A program made the translations under genes and the position numbers. A stretch of DNA of 64,000 nt, from positions 1 to 64,000 of the forward strand of contig CAMGFA010000004.1 in the NCBI GenBank assembly GCA_946055165.1, written 5' to 3'. Each line of letters opens with the position of its first letter. Within the stretch, counting starts at the first letter, position 1. Shown here piece by piece: positions 43,216 to 51,595 of this stretch. The DNA is from an uncultured Bacteroidales bacterium (GTDB lineage: Bacteria > Bacteroidota > Bacteroidia > Bacteroidales > UBA932). The notes under the pieces were generated by a model. The model saw only the letters and a list, made by a program, of their open reading frames with translations. It did not search any database and was not told the origin of the DNA.

Positions 43216-45657
43216 ATGAAGAAACTCGACCGTTTCATACTTAAAGCCTTTATCGGGCCTTTTGTCGCCGTCCTTCTGGTGGTGGTGTTCATCCTTATGC
43301 TCCAGTTTCTCTGGGTGTATATAGATGAACTTGTGGGCAAAGGCCTGGGCTTCAAGGTGATACTCGAGTTTATGATGTGGGGTACTTGCACCATCCTCCC
43401 TCTCTCCCTGCCTCTTGCCACCCTGCTCGCCTCGATGATGACTCTCGGTCAGATGACGGAGAACAACGAGCTTCTGGCAATCAAGGCCAGCGGAGTGTCT
43501 CTTGTGAGGGTGATGATACCCCTCACGATAGTATCGGCCTTCATTGCCGTGGGAGCCTTCTTCGTCGGCAACAATCTTGTGCCGAAGGCCTACAATGAGA
43601 TCTTCACCCTTCGCGACGACATCTCCCGCACCAAGGAGGAAATCAAGATCCCGTCCGGAACGTTCTACGACGGAATCGACGGCTACATCCTCCGTGTCGA
43701 GGACCAGAGCAAAGACGGAATGATGCACTCCGTGATGGTTTACGACCATACTTCCAAAAAGGGCAACATCTCCATCACCCTTGCCGATTCCGCCACGATG
43801 CGCCTGTCCAAGTCCAAAGATTATCTCATCTTCACCCTTTACAACGGCACCAACTACCAGGAAAGCAACAGCCGCAAGAACAAGGAGGACATACACGAAC
43901 TGCAGAAAATCTCTTTCGACAACCAGCAGCTCATCATTTCCCTCTCCAACTATGCCTTCCAAAAGAGTGACGAGGCCCGATACGGCAATCAGACAATGGC
44001 CAAGAAGGTGACCCAGCTCCGCTTTGAGCGCGACTCCCTCAGGGCCGTGAGCGATTCGGCCGATATCAAACATTACAAAAAGCTCAAGGACGGCAATTTC
44101 CTGCTCTTCAAGAAACAGCTGGACACTGCCTGGACGGCAGCCCACAGCACAAATTTCGAGGATGAGAGTTTCCTCACATGGAAGAAGAGAAAGGACAAGA
44201 TACGCGCACTGAGCCAGGCGGCCGACAAGGCCAATGCCATGGCCGGAGAACTCACCGGCTACAGCAGCGAGACCTATGTGGACCAGTTCTATCTCAGGCA
44301 CAGCAGTGTGGAACTGCTGAAGAAGTTTGCCCAGGCTCTGGCCTGCTTCATCCTCTTCTTCGTGGGAGCCCCTTTAGGTGCCCTCATAGGCAAGGGAGGG
44401 CTGGGAACCAGTGCCATCATTTCCGTTCTGTTCTTCGTGCTCTACTGGGTGGTGGACATCTCCGGCATCAAGCTGGCGAAGAATGGTGCAGTGGGTGCCC
44501 CGATAGGAGCTTTCATCTCCTCAATGGTACTTTTCCCGATAGGTATGTACCTGTCGTGGAAGGCAGTACACGATTCTCCGATTATCAACATGGATTCCAT
44601 AAAAGCTTCATTCAGGAAACTGGCCAGCAAAATAGGCGGCCTCTTCCGCAAAACAAGAATTGTCTATATGGGCACTCCGGAGTTCGCAGTGGCTCCTCTC
44701 GATGCCCTTGTAAAACACAAATACAATGTGGTGGGCGTTGTTACCGTGGCCGACAAGGCCAGCGGACGCGGCCTCAAAGTGAACGAAAGTGCGGTCAAAA
44801 AGTACGCTGTGGCACACAATATTCCTGTGCTTCAGCCTCTTAAGCTCAAAGACCCCGAATTCCTTGCCCAGCTCAAGGCCCTCAAGGCCGACATCTTTGT
44901 TGTCGTTGCCTTCAGGATGCTTCCGGAAGAGGTGTGGAAGATGCCGCGTCTGGGTACTTTCAATCTCCATGCAGCCCTGCTTCCTCAATACAGGGGAGCC
45001 GCCCCTATCAACTGGGCTCTTATCAACGGTGAAAAGATTACCGGTGTAACCACATTCATGATAGACAAGAACATAGATACCGGTGGAATTATTCTGCGCC
45101 AGGAATGCCGAATTTCCGATGAGGACAATGCCGGAACCGTTCACGACAAGCTTATGGCTATGGGCTCGGACCTTGTACTCGAAACGGTTCAAGGAATAAT
45201 CGAGAAGAATGTCGAGACCCGCACCCAGCGCAGCTTCGTTCAGGGCAGCGAGGTGCTCAAGCCTGCTCCAAAGCTCACTCCGGAACTCCAGAATATAGAT
45301 TGGAATGCTCCGGCCCTGCAGATTCACAATCTTGTGAGAGGTCTGAGCCCGTATCCTGCAGCCTATACCTATATACAGAAAGAAGGCGCGGAGCCTCAGC
45401 TTCTGAAGATTTTTGCTTCTGCTGTTGTTGCTGCTCCTGAAAATCTGCCTGCCGGAACCATATTAAGTGACGGAAAGAGCAGTCTTTCCATTGTCTGCGG
45501 CGATGGTAATGCTCTCGAACTCAAGGATGTTCAGTTGCAGGGCAAGAAGCGTATGCCTGTAGGGGACTTCCTTCGCGGTTGGCGCGATGCTGGCCTTTAC
45601 AAGGCTCTTTGCGGAACTTCTGCCGCAGAAATTGCAAGACTCAAAGAAAAAAAGTAA
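43216..45657 (+). CDS. LptF/LptG permease fused to methionyl-tRNA formyltransferase
   Basis: 813 residues in one frame. Residues 1-455 are an LptF/LptG (YjgP/YjgQ) permease: MKKLDRFILKAFIGPFVAVL, then PLATLLASMMTLGQMTENNEL, a periplasmic domain with SGTFYDGIDGYILRVED, and C-terminal helices VGAPLGALIGKGGLG and FVLYWVVDISGIKLAKNG. After a linker (SFRKLASKIGGLFRK) Fmt begins at TRIVYMGTPEFAVAPLDAL, about residue 485, with GTFNLHAALLPQYRGAAPINW (catalytic Asn, His), MIDKNIDTGGII (Asp) and a complete C-terminal domain. So one protein would span LPS export and initiator tRNA formylation. An internal ATG at 44590 could also yield free Fmt. Confidence 0.92.
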   Translation: MKKLDRFILKAFIGPFVAVLLVVVFILMLQFLWVYIDELVGKGLGFKVILEFMMWGTCTILPLSLPLATLLASMMTLGQMTENNELLAIKASGVSLVRVMIPLTIVSAFIAVGAFFVGNNLVPKAYNEIFTLRDDISRTKEEIKIPSGTFYDGIDGYILRVEDQSKDGMMHSVMVYDHTSKKGNISITLADSATMRLSKSKDYLIFTLYNGTNYQESNSRKNKEDIHELQKISFDNQQLIISLSNYAFQKSDEARYGNQTMAKKVTQLRFERDSLRAVSDSADIKHYKKLKDGNFLLFKKQLDTAWTAAHSTNFEDESFLTWKKRKDKIRALSQAADKANAMAGELTGYSSETYVDQFYLRHSSVELLKKFAQALACFILFFVGAPLGALIGKGGLGTSAIISVLFFVLYWVVDISGIKLAKNGAVGAPIGAFISSMVLFPIGMYLSWKAVHDSPIINMDSIKASFRKLASKIGGLFRKTRIVYMGTPEFAVAPLDALVKHKYNVVGVVTVADKASGRGLKVNESAVKKYAVAHNIPVLQPLKLKDPEFLAQLKALKADIFVVVAFRMLPEEVWKMPRLGTFNLHAALLPQYRGAAPINWALINGEKITGVTTFMIDKNIDTGGIILRQECRISDEDNAGTVHDKLMAMGSDLVLETVQGIIEKNVETRTQRSFVQGSEVLKPAPKLTPELQNIDWNAPALQIHNLVRGLSPYPAAYTYIQKEGAEPQLLKIFASAVVAAPENLPAGTILSDGKSSLSIVCGDGNALELKDVQLQGKKRMPVGDFLRGWRDAGLYKALCGTSAAEIARLKEKK

Positions 45658-45667
45658 ATTTGTGCGG

Positions 45668-46651
45668 ATGTCCAGATTCAGCAAATATGTTTACAACCCC
45701 GACACTCTGATGTATGAGCGTCAGGAAGATTCCAAGTTCCATATTGCGCTCAAGGTGCTGCTTTTTGCGGGAACGGTGGTTCTCCTCGTGTTTTTCTATT
45801 TCTGGTTCTATACCCGTGTTCTGGGTCTGGATTTGCCCAAAACGGCCCGTCTCAAGAAAGAGAATGCGGCATGGGTGGCCAAATTTGAACTTCTCAATCA
45901 CGAACTGGACATGTCCGAGCGCCTGCTCGACGGCATAGAAAAGCGTGACGACGATGTGTACCGTTCCATCTTCGGTCTCGAAGACATTCCCCAGGAAGTG
46001 AAACAGGCCGGTTTCGGCGGCGTGAACCGCTATTCTTATCTCGACGATTTCGGGGCATCGGCCCTTCTCAAAAGCACGGTGAAGCGTCTTGATGTGCTCA
46101 CCAAGCGTTCCTATATCCAGAGCAAGGCTCTCGACGAAGTGGCCCTCGTTTCCAAGCAGGCCGACCAGCTGAGCTCCTGTATGCCTAGCGTTCCTCCTAT
46201 CAACCCTATTCCGAGAAGTTACCGGATTTCCAGCGGCTTCGGCTACAGAATGCACCCTATCAAGCAGCGCAGAATTTTCCACGACGGCCTCGATTTCGCC
46301 ACAGGCAAGGTGGGGCCCGGCGTCTATGCTACGGGCGACGGCGAAGTGGAGAAGGTGCGCTACAATTTCTTCGGTTACGGCAACGAAGTGGTCATAAACC
46401 ACGGTTTCGGATACAAGACCCGCTATGCCCATCTCAAGGACATCAATGTGAAAAAGGGCCAGAAAGTCAAGCGCGGCGAGCAGATAGGAACTGTGGGCAA
46501 TACCGGCCAGTCCACCGGCCCTCACCTTCATTATGAAGTGCTCTACAAGACCAAGCCGATAGACCCGGCGCCATTTATGGATTTGACCATGAAGCCGGAC
46601 GAATATCAGGCAATGGTAGAAAAGATAGCAAACGAAAATGAGCGATCATAG
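45668..46651 (+). CDS. M23 (LytM) zinc metallopeptidase, membrane-anchored
   Basis: 327 residues from MSRFSKYVYNPDTLMYER, about 8 bases after the fusion gene. One membrane helix (LLFAGTVVLLVFFYFWFY), a helical stalk, then an M23 domain with all ligands: RIFHDGLDFA (HxxxD), and GPHLHYEVLY (HxH). It likely cuts peptide cross-links in peptidoglycan. The N-terminal form is the one typical of Bacteroidota M23 proteins. It overlaps the next M23 gene by 14 bases. Confidence 0.9.
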   Translation: MSRFSKYVYNPDTLMYERQEDSKFHIALKVLLFAGTVVLLVFFYFWFYTRVLGLDLPKTARLKKENAAWVAKFELLNHELDMSERLLDGIEKRDDDVYRSIFGLEDIPQEVKQAGFGGVNRYSYLDDFGASALLKSTVKRLDVLTKRSYIQSKALDEVALVSKQADQLSSCMPSVPPINPIPRSYRISSGFGYRMHPIKQRRIFHDGLDFATGKVGPGVYATGDGEVEKVRYNFFGYGNEVVINHGFGYKTRYAHLKDINVKKGQKVKRGEQIGTVGNTGQSTGPHLHYEVLYKTKPIDPAPFMDLTMKPDEYQAMVEKIANENERS

Positions 46652-47582
46652 ATACAGAATAGGGTCCGACTTTCTTTTCAAGGAGTCGGACAAACCTTAT
46701 CAGCGGGTACTGCGTTTCCTGCTGATTGCTGCCGTGACTGCATTTGTGCTGGCGCTGGTGCTGTATCTTGTTTTCTCCGTGGCCGTGAACACCGACGTGG
46801 AGGGACGTCTCAAGAGGGAGAACAAAATGTACGAAAAGCTCTATCCCCAGCTCCTTCCGGGCCAGGAGCTTTTGGACGATGCCATCTCCAATCTCGAGCT
46901 CAAGGACGGAGCCATCTACCGCGATGTCTTCAATTCCAGTGCTCCGAGCGTGGACCCCATCAACACTCTCACTGCCCTGAACGATACTGTTCTCAATACC
47001 AAACTAATAGCCTATGCTTCGGACAAATCGGACCGTATGTATGAGGATATGTTCAAGATAGAGAACAGCTTCCGGGAGGCCCTTTACAAGGTGGCATCGG
47101 ACAATGCCCTTATTCCTCCTATGTTCCTTCCGCTCAAGGACATCTCCTTCACCCAGCTGGGCGCATCGGTCGGTCTCAAGACCAATCCTGTGCTCAAGGC
47201 AAGGGTGCCGCACAAGGGGCTCGACATCATCGTCCCGAGCGGAACTCCGGTGTATAGCTCCGGCGAAGGCACGGTGACAGAGGTGGTAAAGTCGAACAAG
47301 GGTTCGGGCAATACTGTGACCATCTCGCACGCCGGGGGCTATGTGACAAAATACGCCCACCTTTCCACAATGTCGGTCAAACGCGGCCAGAAGGTCAAGG
47401 CCCGGCAAAAGATAGGCACTGTGGGAATGAGCGGCAGTTCCTTTGCTCCGCATCTGCACTACGAGGTGAGCTATATGGGCCAGACGGTGGATCCCGTGAA
47501 CTTCATCTTCGCATCGGTGAGCGCCGATGAATATGCCAATATGTTTTATATGGCTGCCAATACGGAACAGTCAATGGATTAG
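46638..47582 (+). CDS. Second M23 (LytM) zinc metallopeptidase
   Basis: 314 residues. Same plan as its neighbour: cytosolic stub, one helix (LLIAAVTAFVLALVLYLVF), stalk, and M23 domain with VPHKGLDIIVPSG and APHLHYEVSY, so the zinc site is complete. It is a tandem paralogue, clearly diverged. The MerR gene follows after 6 bases. Confidence 0.9.
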   Translation: MSDHRYRIGSDFLFKESDKPYQRVLRFLLIAAVTAFVLALVLYLVFSVAVNTDVEGRLKRENKMYEKLYPQLLPGQELLDDAISNLELKDGAIYRDVFNSSAPSVDPINTLTALNDTVLNTKLIAYASDKSDRMYEDMFKIENSFREALYKVASDNALIPPMFLPLKDISFTQLGASVGLKTNPVLKARVPHKGLDIIVPSGTPVYSSGEGTVTEVVKSNKGSGNTVTISHAGGYVTKYAHLSTMSVKRGQKVKARQKIGTVGMSGSSFAPHLHYEVSYMGQTVDPVNFIFASVSADEYANMFYMAANTEQSMD

Positions 47583-47588
47583 GACCTT

Positions 47589-47906
47589 ATGGAAAAGCTG
47601 TACTATACTGTGAGCGAAGTGGCGCAGATGCTCGGCGAACAGGCCAGCTGCATACGATACTGGAGCGATTCTTTTCCCCAGCTTTCTCGGCTCAAGCGCA
47701 GCAGCCGCGGAAACAGGCTCTATACACAGAAGGATATAGAACTGCTGAAGGAAATCCAGCGTCTGATTCAGGTGAAGGGCCTCACCATCAACGGTGCGGT
47801 GCGTGTCCTTTCCGAAGGCCTTTCTTCCCAGGATAACAAGGCCAAGGCACTGGCCGGTCTCAAGCTTGTGAAGGCCCGTTTGGAGGAAGTGAAAAAAATA
47901 CTATAA
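47589..47906 (+). CDS. MerR-family transcriptional regulator
   Basis: 105 residues. Winged helix-turn-helix start YYTVSEVAQMLGEQASCIRYW, wing GNRLYTQKDIELLKEIQRLI, then a short helix. No effector domain or metal-binding cysteines follow. This small MerR form is often next to M23 genes in Bacteroidales. Target genes unknown. Confidence 0.88.
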   Translation: MEKLYYTVSEVAQMLGEQASCIRYWSDSFPQLSRLKRSSRGNRLYTQKDIELLKEIQRLIQVKGLTINGAVRVLSEGLSSQDNKAKALAGLKLVKARLEEVKKIL

Positions 47907-47923
47907 AATTGAGAACTTTTCAT

Positions 47924-47931
47924 TAACTTTG
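47924..47931 (+). promoter_or_regulatory. Candidate -7 box before the zinc-ribbon gene
   Basis: TAACTTTG fits TAnnTTTG in the 53-base gap after the MerR gene, 28 bases before the ATG at 47960. No TTG at -33 spacing. Confidence 0.4.
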
Positions 47932-47959
47932 CGACCCACGAAAATAATCAGAATCAGAT

Positions 47960-48781
47960 ATGTCAGAAAAAGTAAAAAGCAAGAAAATCGAGACTCCTAT
48001 CGACCAGCGGGAGACCTTTGTGTCCCTCTCCAGGAACTTCGGTGAAGGAGCTCTCTCTGTAGAAGAGAAACTTCAGGTGCTCTACTCCCTTCAGGAGACC
48101 GACAATGAAATCGAGAAGATTGTGAATCTTCGCGGTGCCCTTCCTCAGGAAGTGGCTGAAATCGAGAAAGAACTCGACGGCCTCAAAGCCCGTGTGGACG
48201 AGTTCAAGTCTCTCATTTCCCAGTCCGACCTCAAAATCGCCAATTGCAAGAAGCAGATTGAGGAGTACGATGTGGAAATCGCAAAATATCAGGCCCAGCT
48301 CACCAATATCGCCAACAGCCGTGAGTTCGACTCCATAAGCAAGGAGCTTGAGAATCTCGGTCTTTTGCGTGATATCGCCCAGAAGCATATCAACGAGGAG
48401 CGTATGGCCATTTCCGGCTTCAGGGCCGATATCGACGACCTCCAGGGCCGTCTGGCCATCAGGGAAGAGGACCTTGCCGCAAAGCGCGGGGAACTCGACA
48501 GCATCGTTGAATCTACAGCCAAGGACGAGGAGAGGCTTCTGGCCAAGCGTGAGGAGTACAGCTCCAAGCTCGACGAGCGCACTCTCGTGGCCTACGACCG
48601 CATCCGCAACAGCGTGCACAACCATCTCGCAGTGGTATCGGTCTATAACGGAGACTCTTGCGGAGGTTGCTTCAATACCATTACCCCACAGCGCCTTATC
48701 GAAATATCTTCCGGTAAGAAGCTTATTATCTGCGAAAACTGCGGACGTATTCTTGTAAACCCACTGGCTAAGGCAGAATAG
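47960..48781 (+). CDS. C4-type zinc-ribbon coiled-coil protein
   Basis: 273 residues. Residues about 40-210 are a long coiled coil (VAEIEKELDGLKARVDEFKS, DLKIANCKKQIEEYDVEIAK). The C-terminal zinc ribbon has two CxxC pairs, SCGGCFNTI and IICENCGRIL. This is the CT398-like/zf-RING_7 family, widespread and thought to be linked to secretion or nucleic-acid handling but not assigned. dnaB starts two bases after its stop. Confidence 0.88.
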   Translation: MSEKVKSKKIETPIDQRETFVSLSRNFGEGALSVEEKLQVLYSLQETDNEIEKIVNLRGALPQEVAEIEKELDGLKARVDEFKSLISQSDLKIANCKKQIEEYDVEIAKYQAQLTNIANSREFDSISKELENLGLLRDIAQKHINEERMAISGFRADIDDLQGRLAIREEDLAAKRGELDSIVESTAKDEERLLAKREEYSSKLDERTLVAYDRIRNSVHNHLAVVSVYNGDSCGGCFNTITPQRLIEISSGKKLIICENCGRILVNPLAKAE

Positions 48782-48783
48782 CA

Positions 48784-50247
48784 ATGGCCGAAAGGAGAAA
48801 GAAAGCGAGTGACGATGTCGTTGCCCAGATAGGTCGTGAGTTGGGGAAGACCCCTCCTCAGGCTTTGGATGTGGAAGAGGCAGTGCTCGGTGCAATGCTC
48901 CTCGAGCCCCGTTGTATAGACGAGGCTGTTGATGAGCTCAAGCCGAACTGCTTTTTCAGTGAACGGCACCGTATGATTTTCGAAGCTATGGTATCGCTGG
49001 TCAATGAGCATCAGCCTATAGACAGCGTTACCGTAGTGAACAAACTCATCCAGCAGGACCGTCTGGAGGATGTTGGAGGCCCCGGCATCGTGGCCGATTT
49101 GGCCGGCAAGGTGGGATCGGCCGCCCATATAGAGGCTTATCTTCGCATTCTCAAGCAGAAGGCCATACAGCGCGACCTCATCAGCGCTGCCCATGACATC
49201 CTGAACGATTCCTACAACGACGAAATCAAGCTCGATGTCCTTGTGGACCGTGCCCAGACCAAGGTGTTCAATGCCACGGAAGGCGGGGAGAAACACAGCG
49301 TCCAGGATATCGGCACAGTGATTTCCAAGGCCATGGAGCGTCTGCAGCAGTTGCAGAGCATCAGTGGCTACAGCGGTGTTCCTTCGGGTTTTCCGAGCCT
49401 GGACAAAATCACTAACGGCTGGCAGAAATCGGACCTCATAATCCTTGCGGCCCGTCCTTCTGTGGGAAAGACAGCTTTTGCGCTCAATCTTGCGCGCAAC
49501 GCTGCTGTGGACCATAACAGGCCTGTGGCTTTCTTCTCTTTGGAAATGTCATCCATACAGCTTGCAAGCCGTCTGATGACAACAGAATCGGGCCTGAGCG
49601 CCGATAAAATCAAAGGCGGCATCAAGCTCGAAAACGATGAGTGGGTGCTTTTGGAGCAGAGCCTCAAGCGTCTGCAGAAGGCCCCTCTCTATATCGACGA
49701 GACTCCGGGCCTGCCTATTATGGAATTCCGCTCCAAGGCCAAGAATCTGGTGAACCAGAAAAAGGTGGAACTCATCATTGTGGACTATCTCCAGCTTATG
49801 CAGGGCCCTACCGAACTCAAGGGCGTGCGCGAGCAGGAGGTGGCCGCCATCTCCCGTATGCTCAAGGCCACGGCCAAGGAGTTGAATGTGGCAATCATAG
49901 CCCTGTCGCAGCTTTCCCGCGAAAGTGTGAAACGCCAGGGAAGTCAGGGCAAGCCTGTTCTTTCCGACCTTCGCGAATCGGGAAGTATAGAGCAGGATGC
50001 CGACGTTGTGGTATTCATCCACCGTCCGGATTTCCTCGGCCTCACGGAAGGGGAAGTGGACAAGGAGAAGACCCAGATTATCATTGCCAAGCATCGTAAT
50101 GGTGAGACCAAGGACATAGACATGCTCTTCAAGGGCGAAAAGGTGAAATTCGTGGAAATTGCGGACACGCTGTACAGCGAAACGCCTGAATACGAGTCCA
50201 GTATGAACACGGTTTCCAGCTATGACATTATTCCGGAGGAAATGTAA
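48784..50247 (+). CDS. dnaB: Replicative DNA helicase DnaB
   Basis: 487 residues. N-terminal domain (DVEEAVLGAMLLEPRCIDEA), linker, then a RecA-type ATPase: Walker A LAARPSVGKTAFALNL, Walker B region LIIVDYLQLMQG, and ISRMLKATAKELNVAIIALS plus DLRESGSIEQDADVVVFIHR. No intein. Its last base overlaps the ATG of rseC (TAATG). Confidence 0.97.
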   Translation: MAERRKKASDDVVAQIGRELGKTPPQALDVEEAVLGAMLLEPRCIDEAVDELKPNCFFSERHRMIFEAMVSLVNEHQPIDSVTVVNKLIQQDRLEDVGGPGIVADLAGKVGSAAHIEAYLRILKQKAIQRDLISAAHDILNDSYNDEIKLDVLVDRAQTKVFNATEGGEKHSVQDIGTVISKAMERLQQLQSISGYSGVPSGFPSLDKITNGWQKSDLIILAARPSVGKTAFALNLARNAAVDHNRPVAFFSLEMSSIQLASRLMTTESGLSADKIKGGIKLENDEWVLLEQSLKRLQKAPLYIDETPGLPIMEFRSKAKNLVNQKKVELIIVDYLQLMQGPTELKGVREQEVAAISRMLKATAKELNVAIIALSQLSRESVKRQGSQGKPVLSDLRESGSIEQDADVVVFIHRPDFLGLTEGEVDKEKTQIIIAKHRNGETKDIDMLFKGEKVKFVEIADTLYSETPEYESSMNTVSSYDIIPEEM

Positions 50248-50657
50248 TGGAAAAGGAAATCAGCCATTCCGGTAAAATCGTGGAAATTACTCCGCAACAG
50301 ATGGTTGTGGAGATTGTTTCCGAATCGGCCTGCTCCTCCTGCCACGCTTCCGCACTTTGCGGAATGGCCGAAATCAAGCACAAGAAGATAGAACTTCCGG
50401 CTCAGGTGGGCTATTCCATCGGGGAGGAAGTGTGGGTGAATCTGAAGAAGACCATGGGAATGAAGGCCGTATGGCTTGCCTATGTGCTTCCTCTGCTTGT
50501 GCTCATTGCCGGAGTGCTTCTCTTTTCCGCATTGGGAATGGCGGAGCTTTTGTGCGGATTGGCTTCGCTTGCTCTGGTGGCTCTTTATTATCTGATCATA
50601 TTCTTGTTCAGGAACAAGTTAAAAAACGAATACACATTTTACATCAAGAAAAAATGA
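50247..50657 (+). CDS. rseC: RseC/MucC-family protein
   Basis: 136 residues. The N-terminal part has a Cys cluster SACSSCHASALCGM (family pattern CxxCxxxxxC); two membrane helices follow (AVWLAYVLPLLVLIAGVLLF and LASLALVALYYLIIFLF). The family is tied to reduction of the SoxR cluster in enterics with Rsx/Rnf, and in Bacteroidales it heads the rnf operon as here. The stop overlaps rnfB (ATGA). Confidence 0.92.
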   Translation: MEKEISHSGKIVEITPQQMVVEIVSESACSSCHASALCGMAEIKHKKIELPAQVGYSIGEEVWVNLKKTMGMKAVWLAYVLPLLVLIAGVLLFSALGMAELLCGLASLALVALYYLIIFLFRNKLKNEYTFYIKKK

Positions 50658-51595
50658 CTGTAACGATTATTCAAACCATTGCGGTTCTCACCCTGCTCGG
50701 ACTTCTTTTGGCCCTGGTCCTTTTCCTTGTGGCCAAAAAGTTCAAGGTTGAGGAGGACCCGAGAATCGACGAGGTCGAAAAGGCCATGCCCGGAGCCAAC
50801 TGCGGCGGTTGCGGTTTTGCCGGCTGCCGTGCCTTTGCCGATGCTGCCGTGAAGGCCGATTCTCTCGAGAAAGTCTTCTGCCCTGTGGGCGGCAATGACG
50901 TTATGAAGAAGGTGGCTGCCATTCTCGGAAAGGAAGTGGCCGAAAAAGCACCTATGGTGGCAGTTGTCCGCTGTAACGGCTCGTGCCAGAACAGACCGCT
51001 TGTAAACGACTGGGACGGTGTACGTTCCTGCAAAGTGAAGGCTGGAATTTATACCGGCGATACAGGCTGCGCCTATGGCTGTCTTGGCTGTGGCGACTGT
51101 GTGGCTGCATGCGCTTTCGGAGCTCTTTCAATGGATCCGGAGACTGGCCTTCCTGTGGTTGACGAGTCCAAATGTACGGCCTGCGGAGCCTGTGTAAAGG
51201 CTTGTCCGCGTTCCATCATCGAACTCAGGAACAAGGGACCTCGTGGTATGCGGGTTTATGTAAGCTGTGTAAACAAGGAAAAGGGTCCGGTGGCCAAAAA
51301 GGCTTGCAAGGCGGCTTGTATCGGTTGTGGAATCTGCGCTAAGACCTGTACACACGGGGCAATTACAGTTGAAGCCAATCTGGCATATATAGATTACAGC
51401 AAGTGCAAACTGTGCCGCGAATGTGAGGCACTTTGCCCTACCGGAGCCATCCACGGAGTCAATTTCCCTAAAGAACTTGACAAGGAAGCCGTAAAGGCCC
51501 GCATCAACGAACGCAAACGCAAGGCCCAGGAAGCTGCTCTGGCAGCGAAGGAGGCCGCAACAAAGGAGGTAGCAAATGAAAAAACTGACATTTAG
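50654..51595 (+). CDS. rnfB: Rnf complex subunit B (ferredoxin-type electron input)
   Basis: 313 residues from MTVTIIQTIAVL. One N-terminal helix, then the PANCGGCGFAGCRAFA-type Fes cluster site (AMPGANCGGCGFAGC) completed by CPVGG, then four ferredoxin-type motifs: CLGCGDCVAAC, CTACGACVKACP, CIGCGICAKTC and CKLCRECEALCP. It takes electrons from reduced ferredoxin. The ORF track start at 50357 is inside rseC. It overlaps rnfC by 20 bases. Confidence 0.96.
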   Translation: MTVTIIQTIAVLTLLGLLLALVLFLVAKKFKVEEDPRIDEVEKAMPGANCGGCGFAGCRAFADAAVKADSLEKVFCPVGGNDVMKKVAAILGKEVAEKAPMVAVVRCNGSCQNRPLVNDWDGVRSCKVKAGIYTGDTGCAYGCLGCGDCVAACAFGALSMDPETGLPVVDESKCTACGACVKACPRSIIELRNKGPRGMRVYVSCVNKEKGPVAKKACKAACIGCGICAKTCTHGAITVEANLAYIDYSKCKLCRECEALCPTGAIHGVNFPKELDKEAVKARINERKRKAQEAALAAKEAATKEVANEKTDI

